DNA from: Comamonas sp.
GTDB lineage: Bacteria > Pseudomonadota > Gammaproteobacteria > Burkholderiales > Burkholderiaceae_C
Direction of reading: 5' to 3'
Assembly: GCF_009360615.1 (NCBI RefSeq)
Contig: NZ_SPEY01000028.1
Coordinates: 111,734-175,733 of the forward strand
DNA: 64,000 nt
The notes beneath the pieces are model-generated. The model ran no database searches and was not told the DNA's origin. It was given only the letters and a program-made list of their open reading frames with translations. A program made the position numbers and the translations under genes. Each line of letters opens with the position of its first letter. The first letter of the stretch is position 1. Positions 52,400 through 60,886 of the stretch are shown here, in pieces.

Positions 52400-53884
52400 A
52401 TGACCTCTAGACCTTCACGCAAACTTGTCGTTGATAGCGCCCCTGGCCGCCCGCTGCTGGCAACCGCAGCACTGGCCGCTGCGCTGACACTGGCAGGCTG
52501 TGCCTCGCAAGGGCCGGCACACCAGCCGCTGGCGCGACTGGGCTCGGCCGATGTCGGCCTGAACGACGCGGCCAGCCTCAGCGCTGCGGATGCCTCGGCA
52601 TTCGCCTCCCCCCAATGGTGGACCGGTCTGGGCGATGCCCAGCTCAATCAGCTCATCGATCAGGCCCTGGCCGGCAGCCCCAGCCTGGCCGCCAGCAACG
52701 CCCGCTTTGAAAAAGCCGCAGCCCTGGCCACGGCCAGCAGCACGGCCAGCGATGTGCGCGGGACGCTGAGCGCCGACGTCACACGCCAGCGCTACACGGC
52801 CAACGGCATGATTCCCGCCCCGATTGCGGGCAACATTTACAACAGCGGCAATCTGCAGGCCGGACTGTCCTGGTCGCCCGACTTCTTCGGCAAGCATGCC
52901 GCAGAACTGCAGGCCGCACTGGGCCAGGCGCGCGCCGCCAAGGCCGACAGCGCCGCCGCCGCCAGCCAGCTGGCCGCACAGGTGGCGCGCAGCTATATCG
53001 CCCTGGCCCGGCTGATTGCCCAGAAAGAAGTGGCACAGCGCACGCTGGGCCAGCGCCAGGCATTGCTGAGCCTGAGTGAGCAGCGCACCCGGGCGGGCCT
53101 CGACAGCCAGGTGGAGCTGACCCAGGCCCAGGCCGGCATGCCCGACGCCCAAACCCAGATCGAGATGCTCGGCGAGCAGATCACGCTGGCACGCCGCACG
53201 ATTGCCGTGCTCTGCGCCCAGGCACCCGATGCGCAAGATGCGCTCTCGCCCAGGCTGTCGGTACTGCGCATCCAGCCCGTGCCCCAGGCGCTGGGCGCGG
53301 ATCTGCTGGGCCGCCGCCCTGACGTGGTGGCCGCGCGCTGGCGCGTGGAAGCGGCCACGCAAGGCATTGCATCGGCCAGGGCCGACTTCTACCCCGATGT
53401 GAACCTGACCGCCTTTGTGGGCCTGAACGCGCTGGGCCTGGACAATCTGCTGCAGGGCAGCTCGCGCCAGATGGGGATCACGCCCGCGCTGCGCCTGCCC
53501 ATCTTCGACGGCAAGCGCCTGCGGGCTCAACTGCGCGGCAAGCAGGCCGACCTCGACACCGCCATCGCCCAGTACAACGGCGCCGTGCTCGATGCCGTCA
53601 AGCAGGCAGGCGACGCCATTGCCTCCGTGCAATCGCTGCAGCGCCAGCAGCAGTTGCAGGCCGAGTCGCTCTCCAAGGCCGAGCGTGCCTATGACTTTGC
53701 CGTGCAGCGCTACCAGGCCGGCCTGGGCAGTCAGATCACCGTGCTCAACACCGAAACCCAGCTCATCAACCAGCGCCGCCTGGCCGTGGACCTGCGGGCC
53801 CGCGAGCTCGACACCCGCGTGGCCCTGGCCGCAGCCCTGGGCGGCGGCTGGAGCGACGACACCCCGGCTGTTGCCCTGCAATAA
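52400..53884 (+). CDS. Outer-membrane efflux lipoprotein of the second pump
   Basis: A 494-residue TolC-like outer membrane factor. The signal ends in lipobox LAGC (Cys34). Family motifs: WWTGLGDAQLNQLIDQALAG near the start and DLLGRRPDVVAARWRVEAAT in the middle; both OEP repeats are complete. It lies 60 bases after the marR stop and 150 bases before emrA-like, with a repeat in that gap. It is the exit duct for the EmrAB-type pump behind it. Confidence 0.9.
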   Translation: MTSRPSRKLVVDSAPGRPLLATAALAAALTLAGCASQGPAHQPLARLGSADVGLNDAASLSAADASAFASPQWWTGLGDAQLNQLIDQALAGSPSLAASNARFEKAAALATASSTASDVRGTLSADVTRQRYTANGMIPAPIAGNIYNSGNLQAGLSWSPDFFGKHAAELQAALGQARAAKADSAAAASQLAAQVARSYIALARLIAQKEVAQRTLGQRQALLSLSEQRTRAGLDSQVELTQAQAGMPDAQTQIEMLGEQITLARRTIAVLCAQAPDAQDALSPRLSVLRIQPVPQALGADLLGRRPDVVAARWRVEAATQGIASARADFYPDVNLTAFVGLNALGLDNLLQGSSRQMGITPALRLPIFDGKRLRAQLRGKQADLDTAIAQYNGAVLDAVKQAGDAIASVQSLQRQQQLQAESLSKAERAYDFAVQRYQAGLGSQITVLNTETQLINQRRLAVDLRARELDTRVALAAALGGGWSDDTPAVALQ

Positions 53885-53898
53885 ACATCGGGTTCAAC

Positions 53899-53990
53899 AA
53901 AATCAATAGCTGCTACCGCTTTACTGCCATCAAATTCAAGGCAAAAACACTCTCAATTCTTTTATTGACAGGCGCTAGTAGCTCCTCTTT
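53899..53990. repeat. Inverted pair of comamonad-type intergenic repeats
   Basis: AAAATCAATAGCTGCTACCG (from 53899) and, in opposite orientation, GGCGCTAGTAGCTCCTCTTT (53971-53990) are diverged inverted copies of an AT-flanked AGCTGCTAGCGC core. Both fall between the OMF and EmrA genes of one operon. The folded RNA could affect expression of the downstream genes. I recall similar repeats scattered through comamonad genomes; their origin is not known to me. Confidence 0.5.
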
Positions 53991-54035
53991 TTCAATAGCG
54001 CAAAACCGCTTCACCGATAACAAAGCGCCAACATC

Positions 54036-55340
54036 ATGACCGACACCAAGCCTACTCAGAACGCTCCTCAAGCTCCTGCGGCAGCGACGCCCAGCGCCAA
54101 CCCGGCAGGCCGCCGCAAGGGACTGACCATCGTGGCGGCCGCTGTCGCCGTGGCCGCCATCGCCTGGGGCGGCTGGCACTGGATGGTGGCCCGCAACTAC
54201 CAGACCACGGACAACGCCTATGTGGCCGGCAATGTGGTGCAGATCACGCCCCAGGTCGGCGGCACCGTGATCAGCATCGGCGCCGACGATACCGACTATG
54301 TCCGGGCAGGCCAGCTGCTGGTGCAACTGGACCCTGCCGACTATCTGGTGCAACTGGCCCAGGCCGAGTCGCAACTGGCACAGACCGCGCGCCAGACCCG
54401 CACCCTGTATGCCAACAACGCCCCGCTGGCCGCCCAGGTGGCCCAGCGCGAAGCCGATCTGCTGCGCCTCAAGGCCGATGCCGCCAAGGCCAACGACGAT
54501 GTGGCGCGCCGCAGCCCGCTCACGGCCACCGGTGCCGTGGGCAAGGAAGAGTATGACCATGCCAAGGCCCTGGCCACGGCTGCCAGCAATGCCGTGACGG
54601 CCGCCGAAGCCGCCGTGCGCGCTGCCAAGGCCCAGCTGACGGCTGCCGAAGCCCAGACCAAGGGCACGACGGCCGAGGACTTCCCGGCCGTCATGGCCGC
54701 TGCCGCCAAGGTGCGCGAGGCCTATCTGGCCCTGCAGCGCACGCGACTGATCGCGCCTGTGGACGGTTTCGTGGCCAAGCGCGGTGTTCAACTGGGCCAG
54801 CGCGTGGCGGCCGGCTCGCCGCTGCTGACCGTGGTCGATCTGCACAAGCTCTGGGTGGACGCCAACTTCAAGGAAAGCCAGCTGGCCGATCTTCGCATGG
54901 GCCAGAAGGTGGAGCTGACTGCCGATGTCTACGGCGACAAGACCCGCTATGAAGGCAAGGTCGTGGGCCTGGGCGCGGGCACGGGTGCGGCGTTTGCGCT
55001 GCTGCCCGCGCAGAACGCCACCGGCAACTGGATCAAGGTGGTGCAGCGCGTTCCCGTGCGCATCAGCCTGGAGCCCGAAGCGCTCAGGCAGCACCCGCTG
55101 CGTGTGGGTCTGTCCATGGACGTGAAGGTCGACATCCGCGACAAGGACGGCCAGGCCCTGGCCAGCACGCCGCGCACCGAGCCCGTGGCCCAGACCACCG
55201 TCTATGACGGCAGCCTGGCCCAGGCCGAGCAGCGCATCCAGCACATCATCGCGGGCGACAAGCTGCCGGCGCTGACCCAGCTGGCCGATCTGCCCGCCCC
55301 GGCCGCACCCGCCCAGCCCACAGCCCAGCCTGCGCAATAA
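54036..55340 (+). CDS. emrA: EmrA-type membrane fusion protein
   Basis: A 434-residue HlyD-family adaptor of the EmrA group. A cytoplasmic head is followed by one membrane span (LTIVAAAVAVAAIAWGGWHW), the diagnostic YQTTDNAYVAGNVVQITPQV, a coiled-coil hairpin (residues 105-210) and the second barrel half LIAPVDGFVAKRGVQLGQRV. The C-terminus is Pro/Ala-rich. It connects EmrB to the outer-membrane factor. It lies 15 bases before emrB. Confidence 0.92.
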   Translation: MTDTKPTQNAPQAPAAATPSANPAGRRKGLTIVAAAVAVAAIAWGGWHWMVARNYQTTDNAYVAGNVVQITPQVGGTVISIGADDTDYVRAGQLLVQLDPADYLVQLAQAESQLAQTARQTRTLYANNAPLAAQVAQREADLLRLKADAAKANDDVARRSPLTATGAVGKEEYDHAKALATAASNAVTAAEAAVRAAKAQLTAAEAQTKGTTAEDFPAVMAAAAKVREAYLALQRTRLIAPVDGFVAKRGVQLGQRVAAGSPLLTVVDLHKLWVDANFKESQLADLRMGQKVELTADVYGDKTRYEGKVVGLGAGTGAAFALLPAQNATGNWIKVVQRVPVRISLEPEALRQHPLRVGLSMDVKVDIRDKDGQALASTPRTEPVAQTTVYDGSLAQAEQRIQHIIAGDKLPALTQLADLPAPAAPAQPTAQPAQ

Positions 55341-55355
55341 GACGCGGAATCAGCC

Positions 55356-56984
55356 ATGACTTCCACGACCTCTGCCAACCCTGCGCCGGGCGGACCTGCG
55401 GCAGGCGATTCGCCACCACCCCCGGCGGCCCGCCCCATGCCGCCTGCCATCGCCCCACTCAAGGGCGCCCAGCTCGCCCTGGGCACGCTGGCGCTCTCGC
55501 TGGCCACCTTCATGAACGTGCTGGACTCCTCCATCGCCAACGTGGCCATTCCGGCCATCTCGGGCGATGTGGGCGTCAGCCCCAGCCAGGGCACCTGGGT
55601 CATCACCAGCTTCGGGGTGGCCAATGCCATCTCCGTGCCGCTGACGGGCTGGCTCACCCAGCGCTTCGGCGCCGTGCGACTGTTCACCATGAGCGTGCTG
55701 CTGTTCGTGCTGACCTCCTGGCTCTGCGGATTTGCCTCGTCGCTGGAGATGCTCGTGCTCTTTCGCGTGCTGCAGGGCGCCGTGGCCGGCCCCATGATTC
55801 CGCTGTCGCAGACTCTGCTGCTGTCCAGCTACCCGCCCGCCAAGGCCGGCGTCGCGCTCTCGCTGTGGGGCGTGACCACGCTGGTTGCGCCCGTGGTGGG
55901 GCCGCTGCTGGGCGGCTGGATCACGGACAATATTTCCTGGCCCTGGATCTTCTACATCAACGTGCCCGTGGGCCTGCTCTCGGCCCTCATGACCTGGAGC
56001 ATCTACCGCGACCGCGAAACGCCCACGCGCAAGCTGCCCATCGACACCGTGGGCCTGTCCCTGCTCGTGCTCTGGGTGGCGGCGCTGCAGCTGATGCTGG
56101 ACAAGGGCAAGGAGCTGGACTGGTTTGCCTCCAATGAAATCATCGCCTTTGCGGTGATCGCTGTCGTGGCCTTTGCCGTCTTCGTGGTCTGGGAGCTGAC
56201 CGACGCCCATCCCGTCGTCGATCTGCGCCTGTTCAAGCGGCGCAACTTCGCGGCTGGCTCGATCGCGCTGTCCATCGCCTATGGTCTGTTCTTCGGCAAT
56301 GTGGTGCTGCTGCCGCTGTGGCTGCAGCAATGGATGGGCTACACCTCCACCTCGGCCGGCCTGGCCCTGGCGCCGGTGGGCCTGCTGGCCATCCTGCTCA
56401 CGCCCATGGTGGGCCGCAAGGTCGGTGTCTGGGATCCGCGCAAGATGGCCACGATCGCCTTCATCGTGTTTGCCATGGTGCTGTGGATGCGCTCGAAGTT
56501 CACCGTGGAGACCGACTTCGCCCACATCCTGATTCCCACGCTGATCCAGGGCGGCGCCATGGCCTTCTTCTTCATTCCGCTGACCACCATCACGCTGAGC
56601 GGACTGACGCCGGACCGCATTCCTGCCGCCGCAGGCCTGTCCAACTTCGTGCGGATCACGGCCGGCGCCATGGGAACCTCGATTGCCACCACGCTCTGGG
56701 AAAGCCGGGCATCCATGCACCATGCGCATCTGACCGAGCTGCTGGTGCAGGGCCAGGGCACGTTTGCCAGCACGATCAGAAACCTGCAGGCCGCAGGCAT
56801 GAGTGCCGAGCAGGCCTATGCCCAGATCAACCGGCTGATCGATCAGCAGGCCTTCACACGGGCCGCCGACGATATCTTTCTGGCATCGTCCTTTCTGTTC
56901 CTGAGCCTGATCGTGCTGATCTGGTTCACCAAGCGCCCGGCCTCTGCTGCGGGAGCCTCCGACGCGGCCGCCGGCGCACACTGA
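55356..56984 (+). CDS. emrB: EmrB-type MFS drug exporter
   Basis: A 542-residue DHA2-family transporter with 14 membrane spans. The diagnostic first part is FMNVLDSSIANVAIPAISGD, followed by GTWVITSFGVANAISVPLTG and later GPLLGGWITDNISWPWIFYI, the antiporter motif C region. It uses the proton gradient to pump out hydrophobic toxic compounds through the EmrA/OMF duct. It ends before a hairpin at 57009. Confidence 0.95.
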   Translation: MTSTTSANPAPGGPAAGDSPPPPAARPMPPAIAPLKGAQLALGTLALSLATFMNVLDSSIANVAIPAISGDVGVSPSQGTWVITSFGVANAISVPLTGWLTQRFGAVRLFTMSVLLFVLTSWLCGFASSLEMLVLFRVLQGAVAGPMIPLSQTLLLSSYPPAKAGVALSLWGVTTLVAPVVGPLLGGWITDNISWPWIFYINVPVGLLSALMTWSIYRDRETPTRKLPIDTVGLSLLVLWVAALQLMLDKGKELDWFASNEIIAFAVIAVVAFAVFVVWELTDAHPVVDLRLFKRRNFAAGSIALSIAYGLFFGNVVLLPLWLQQWMGYTSTSAGLALAPVGLLAILLTPMVGRKVGVWDPRKMATIAFIVFAMVLWMRSKFTVETDFAHILIPTLIQGGAMAFFFIPLTTITLSGLTPDRIPAAAGLSNFVRITAGAMGTSIATTLWESRASMHHAHLTELLVQGQGTFASTIRNLQAAGMSAEQAYAQINRLIDQQAFTRAADDIFLASSFLFLSLIVLIWFTKRPASAAGASDAAAGAH

Positions 56985-57008
56985 TTGACATCCGAAAAAT
57001 GGGCCGAG

Positions 57009-57031
57009 AACGCTCTACCCTCGGGCGTTTT
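57009..57031 (+). terminator. Hairpin terminator after the efflux operon
   Basis: AACGCTC (57009-57015) pairs with GGGCGTT (57023-57029), with one G-U pair, around TACCCTC, followed by TT. The following CAGCTATTTTCTTGATCGCTT (57032 on) again resembles the comamonad repeat. It is a modest terminator. Confidence 0.5.
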
Positions 57032-57052
57032 CAGCTATTTTCTTGATCGCTT

Positions 57053-57382
57053 CTAGGTGCCGGCAGACTGCTTGTCCAGGCGCCGCAAAAAAACCTGCAG
57101 CTCCTTGACGACCTGGGCATCGCCCTTGGTCTGGGCACAGCTCAGCCCTTGCTGCCAGGCGGCGCGCGCTGCCTGTGCATCGCCCAGCGCCAGCTCCACC
57201 CTGCCCAGCTGCTTCCAGGCGACGGAGTATTCGGCATCCAGCGCCGTGGCCTTGCGCAGATGCTCGCGCGCCACGGCCAGCTGCTCCTCGTCGGCATAGG
57301 CCTTGCCCAGGGTATAGCGCAGCAGCGCACCGTCCTTGCCGGCTGCCAGCATGCTCTCCAGATTGCGAACCATGGGATTCAT
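57053..57382 (-). CDS. Small TPR-repeat protein
   Basis: A 109-residue protein with about two tetratricopeptide repeats: ALLRYTLGKAYADEEQLAVA followed by REHLRKATALDAEYSVAWKQ, and LGRVELALGDAQAARAAWQQ. GAGGAG lies eight bases before the ATG at 57382. TPR proteins mediate protein contacts; no partner is evident. It is divergent from the metallo-beta-lactamase gene at 57437. Confidence 0.85.
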   Translation of the reverse strand: MNPMVRNLESMLAAGKDGALLRYTLGKAYADEEQLAVAREHLRKATALDAEYSVAWKQLGRVELALGDAQAARAAWQQGLSCAQTKGDAQVVKELQVFLRRLDKQSAGT

Positions 57383-57436
57383 ATGTATTTGCTCCTCGGA
57401 CAGCGAGTGTCGCATTCGCCCCATCCGATCACGGCA

Positions 57437-58645
57437 ATGGCCGCTCCCGCGATACGGCCTCTTGCACATCGGCTCTTGCAGCGTTGCAAACCGTCCCAAA
57501 CTGCAGCCAATGTCCCACTCAGGCGCCCGATCTTGTTTAGCAAACCAAGCCTCACCACCCCCATCGCCGACTACGAGGACTCGCCTCAATACTCGGGCGG
57601 GCGCTTTCGCAACACGCATCCACGTCCGGCCAACAGCCCCAAGCCCGATGCCGGGACGCTATGGAAGTTCTTCTTCAACAAGCCGGCCGATTCCGAGCCT
57701 GGCAAGGCGTTGCCCGTTCTGCCGCTGAGCACGACCGAGCTGGACCTTGCGCCTGAACGCAGCCTCTATCGCCTGGGCCATTCGACCTTGCTGATGAAGC
57801 TGCGAGGCGGCTGGTGGCTGACGGACCCCGTGTTTTCCGAGCGTGCCTCCCCACTGTCGTTTGCCGGCCCCAAGCGCTTTCATGCCCCGCCGATCGCCCT
57901 GGACGAGTTGCCTGCCTTGCGCGGCGTGCTGCTATCGCATGATCACTACGATCACCTGGACCGCGCCACCATCCGCGTGCTTGCGCCCAAGGTGGGCATT
58001 TTTCTATGCCCTTTGGGAGTGGGAGACAGACTGGCGGCCTGGGGTGTTCCGGCCGACAAGATCGTGCAGCACGACTGGTGGCAGGACAGCGAGGTCGACG
58101 GCCTGCGTTTCACGGCCACGCCCGCCCAGCATTTCTCGGGGCGCAGCCTGCGCGACGGCAACCGTACGCTCTGGGCGTCCTGGACCATCGAAGACCGCCA
58201 GGCCGACAGGCCGCTGCGCGTCTTCTTCAGCGGCGATGGCGGCTATTTCGACGGTTTTGCCGAAATCGGCAGGCGCTTCGGCCCCTTCGATGTCACGCTG
58301 ATGGAAACCGGCGCCTACGACGCCCACTGGCCCTATGTCCACATGCATCCGGCTCAGACCGTGCAGGCCCACCGGGATCTTGGCGGCCAATGGCTGCTGC
58401 CCATCCACAACGGCACTTTCAACCTGGCCATGCATGCCTGGTGGGACCCCTTCGAGCAGATCCTGAGCCTGGGCAGGCGGCACGGCATCGCGATCGCCAC
58501 GCCCATGATGGGCGAGCGCCTGGACCTGGGCGCTCCGCATGCGGGCTCGGCCTGGTGGCGCGCCTGCGCCGACATGAAAGCGGACTCGCACTCTCCATCT
58601 CCAGCCGGCGAAGTCACGCGACTGGACTCCCGCCCTCAAGCTTGA
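57437..58645 (+). CDS. Metallo-beta-lactamase-fold hydrolase (UlaG/NAPE-PLD-like)
   Basis: A 402-residue protein with an MBL fold. The metal motif is GVLLSHDHYDHLDRATI (H-x-H-x-D-H). Before it, YRLGHSTLLMKLRGGWWLTD and the DPVFSERASP block are typical of the UlaG/NAPE-PLD-like group. Later, HNGTFNLAMHAWWDPFEQIL carries another conserved His. These enzymes hydrolyse phosphodiesters or lactones; the substrate is unknown. The ATG at 57437 fits the divergent arrangement. The N-terminal 35 residues are not similar to the family, so a later start such as TTG 57533 is possible. Confidence 0.8.
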   Translation: MAAPAIRPLAHRLLQRCKPSQTAANVPLRRPILFSKPSLTTPIADYEDSPQYSGGRFRNTHPRPANSPKPDAGTLWKFFFNKPADSEPGKALPVLPLSTTELDLAPERSLYRLGHSTLLMKLRGGWWLTDPVFSERASPLSFAGPKRFHAPPIALDELPALRGVLLSHDHYDHLDRATIRVLAPKVGIFLCPLGVGDRLAAWGVPADKIVQHDWWQDSEVDGLRFTATPAQHFSGRSLRDGNRTLWASWTIEDRQADRPLRVFFSGDGGYFDGFAEIGRRFGPFDVTLMETGAYDAHWPYVHMHPAQTVQAHRDLGGQWLLPIHNGTFNLAMHAWWDPFEQILSLGRRHGIAIATPMMGERLDLGAPHAGSAWWRACADMKADSHSPSPAGEVTRLDSRPQA

Positions 58646-58698
58646 TGCGCCCGGGCAGGCATCCCCCGCATCCCCGTAACTTCACGGAGCGAGGCGCA

Positions 58699-58734
58699 AA
58701 CATGCGCATGTTAGAGTCTGCTCGGCATTGCCGA
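58699..58734. promoter_or_regulatory. Two palindromes before the AraC gene
   Basis: AACATGCGCATGTT (58699-58712) is a perfect 14-base palindrome and TCGGCA-T-TGCCGA (58722-58734) is a second. They lie 58-93 bases before the AraC start, followed by a TATAAG box (58766-58771). They are candidate autoregulatory sites. Confidence 0.45.
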
Positions 58735-58791
58735 CATCTACTGGCTCCACTTGGTCGGCACACACTATAAGAACCTGCCAAGGAGACCCCC

Positions 58792-59772
58792 ATGCCCTCG
58801 CTTGCGCCATGTGCGGTGAACCGGATCGCTACGGATGCCTTTCCCGCCAGCCAGCGCCTGGACCAATGGGAGGCATACAACGCTTCTTTTCTGGTCGGAT
58901 TGCGCTGCTCCTCCTACGCCGACGAAGGTCTGAATGCGCAACAGAGCAATATGGCATTCGGCCAGTTGGCTCTGGCCGATATCGAGGGCAATGCCCATGT
59001 CATCGAGCGCACGCCTCAGCTGGTGCGCCAGCATCCCAAGGAGTCGGTTTTCGTCTCACTGGTGCTCAGCAGCGGGGCTTTTTTCTATCAGGAGCACCGC
59101 TGCATCCACCTTGCCCCGGGTGATCTGGTGATCTATGACACCCGGCATGCCTATCTGTTCGGCTTCACCCACCAGATGCACCAATTCCTCGTGGATATGC
59201 CGGCCGACTGGTTCTACCGAAGCTGCAGCCGCACGCAGCTGCAAGGCCCGGTCTGCATTCCGGGAGGCGCTGGCAGCGGACGCGTGCTCAATCACGCGTT
59301 CCAGAAGCTGGTAGGCAATGCCATGGCCCATCCCGGAGGGGTGGACCAGGATCGCATGCAGTTCGAGGCCAGCGACCTGCTGCGCGCCATGATGGCCGGG
59401 GAAGCGACGGGATGCAGTGCACTGCGCGCCTCGCACCTGCTGGCCGCGCGCGCCCATATCGACGAGCACCTGCATCGCCACTCACTGGATGCAAGCGAAG
59501 TCGCTGCCGCAGCGGGTGTCTCTCTGAGGCATCTGAACCGGCTGCTGCAGACGGGGGGGCACAGCGCGACCGAGCTGATCCTCGTGCGGCGTCTGGAGCG
59601 TGCGGCCATGGAACTGCGCCATCCTGCGTTCGGCCGCTACAGCATTGCCGAAATTGCCTACCGCTGCGGCTTCTCCAGCCAGTCGCACTTTGCGCGCAGT
59701 TTCCGTTCCTACCATGGCATGACGCCCACGCAGATGCGTGGGCAACCCGGCCTGCACCGGGCTATCCCGTAG
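58792..59772 (+). CDS. AraC-family transcriptional activator
   Basis: A 326-residue regulator. The N-terminal 200 residues are the cupin-like AraC-binding-like domain (ERTPQLVRQHPKESVFVSLV, CIHLAPGDLVIYDTRHAYLF). The C-terminal 100 residues have two helix-turn-helix motifs: ASEVAAAAGVSLRHLNRLL and YSIAEIAYRCGFSSQSHFAR followed by FRSYHGMTPTQMR. AAGGAG lies seven bases before the ATG. It faces the catabolic operon at 59840-62771 tail to tail and may regulate it. Confidence 0.9.
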   Translation: MPSLAPCAVNRIATDAFPASQRLDQWEAYNASFLVGLRCSSYADEGLNAQQSNMAFGQLALADIEGNAHVIERTPQLVRQHPKESVFVSLVLSSGAFFYQEHRCIHLAPGDLVIYDTRHAYLFGFTHQMHQFLVDMPADWFYRSCSRTQLQGPVCIPGGAGSGRVLNHAFQKLVGNAMAHPGGVDQDRMQFEASDLLRAMMAGEATGCSALRASHLLAARAHIDEHLHRHSLDASEVAAAAGVSLRHLNRLLQTGGHSATELILVRRLERAAMELRHPAFGRYSIAEIAYRCGFSSQSHFARSFRSYHGMTPTQMRGQPGLHRAIP

Positions 59773-59839
59773 CAGCAAGCGCCACGGGCACCACCCGGAT
59801 TGAATGAGTGCCGGCGAAAGTGCCAGCCCAGACCTCCCG

Positions 59840-60886
59840 CTACGGCGCCACCAGCACCTTGATAGCGTCCCCTGCTGACGCCAGAAGCTCAAAGCCGTCC
59901 GTGATGGCAGCTTCCAGACTTACCGTATGGGTCACGATACGACCGGCATCCACAACCCCGGAAGCCATCAACGCCAGCAGTTCCGGATACAGGCCCCGAT
60001 AGCCCACACTGGTGGTAATGCGCAGCTCACGGTTGACAAGATCGAAGGTATCGATGCGCGCCTCGGGCATCAGACCGAGCAGCACGGCTTCCCCCCCCTT
60101 GCTCAGCACTCCCAGAGCACCCTGCAGCGTTTCCGGGCGGCCCACCGCTTCAAAAGAGACAGGCACGCCCACTCCGTCCGTGAGTTCACGCACTTGCAGC
60201 ACCGCATCGTCCTGACTGGCATCGACCGTGTCGCTCGCCCCCACCTTGCGCGCCAGATCCAGGCGCCGGACATCGACATCGACGGCAATGATGCGGCCCG
60301 CAGCATGATGCCGGGCCATCATGACCAGCAGCAGACCGATGGCCCCCATTCCGAAGATGACGCAGTCGTCGCCAGGGCGCAATCCACTTGTCCGCAGACC
60401 CTGCAACGCCACGGCAGCCGGCTCGGCCACCGCGGCCTGTCTGAAGTCCAGCGAAGGCGGCAGCACATGCGCCATATAAGCGGGAACCACGGCTTCCTCG
60501 GCCATGCCGCCGTCTCCCATCAACCCGACAAACCCCATGGATTCGCACAGGTTGTAGCGTCCGCTGCGGCAATAGATGCAGTGGCCGCAGCGGTACTCCG
60601 GCTCCACCGCGACCCTGTCTCCAATGCCCAGCCCTGTCACATCGGCTCCCACTTCCACCACGGTGCCACAGAATTCGTGACCGATGACGATGGGGGCAAC
60701 ACTTCCGGACAAGGGATGCGGGACATGGACCGGAATCGAGTCCGGCCCGTGCAGGTACTCATGCATGTCGCTGCCGCAGATCCCGCAATACGCCACCTCG
60801 ATACGGATTTCTGCGGCCTTCAAGGGCCGGCGTTCGATGATTTCCAGGCGCAGATCGCGGGCGCCATGCCATTTCAGAGCCTTCAT
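59840..60886 (-). CDS. Zinc-dependent alcohol dehydrogenase, butanediol-dehydrogenase-like
   Basis: A 348-residue medium-chain dehydrogenase. Catalytic zinc region: YCGICGSDMHEYLHGP and IGHEFCGTVVEVGAD. Structural zinc region: CGHCIYCRSGRYNLCE (four Cys). The Rossmann motif is IFGMGAIGLLLVMMA, followed by the acidic strand IIAVDVDVRR, which favours NAD. The pattern resembles the 2,3-butanediol/threonine/sorbitol group; the substrate is probably a secondary alcohol in the pathway of this operon. The ATG at 60886 overlaps the MFS stop by four bases, making it the last gene of the operon. Confidence 0.9.
   Translation of the reverse strand: MKALKWHGARDLRLEIIERRPLKAAEIRIEVAYCGICGSDMHEYLHGPDSIPVHVPHPLSGSVAPIVIGHEFCGTVVEVGADVTGLGIGDRVAVEPEYRCGHCIYCRSGRYNLCESMGFVGLMGDGGMAEEAVVPAYMAHVLPPSLDFRQAAVAEPAAVALQGLRTSGLRPGDDCVIFGMGAIGLLLVMMARHHAAGRIIAVDVDVRRLDLARKVGASDTVDASQDDAVLQVRELTDGVGVPVSFEAVGRPETLQGALGVLSKGGEAVLLGLMPEARIDTFDLVNRELRITTSVGYRGLYPELLALMASGVVDAGRIVTHTVSLEAAITDGFELLASAGDAIKVLVAP

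Noticed and set aside
55350..56981. A 543-codon minus-strand frame
   Set aside because: Antisense of emrB, with His/Gln/Gly-rich composition typical of shadow frames.
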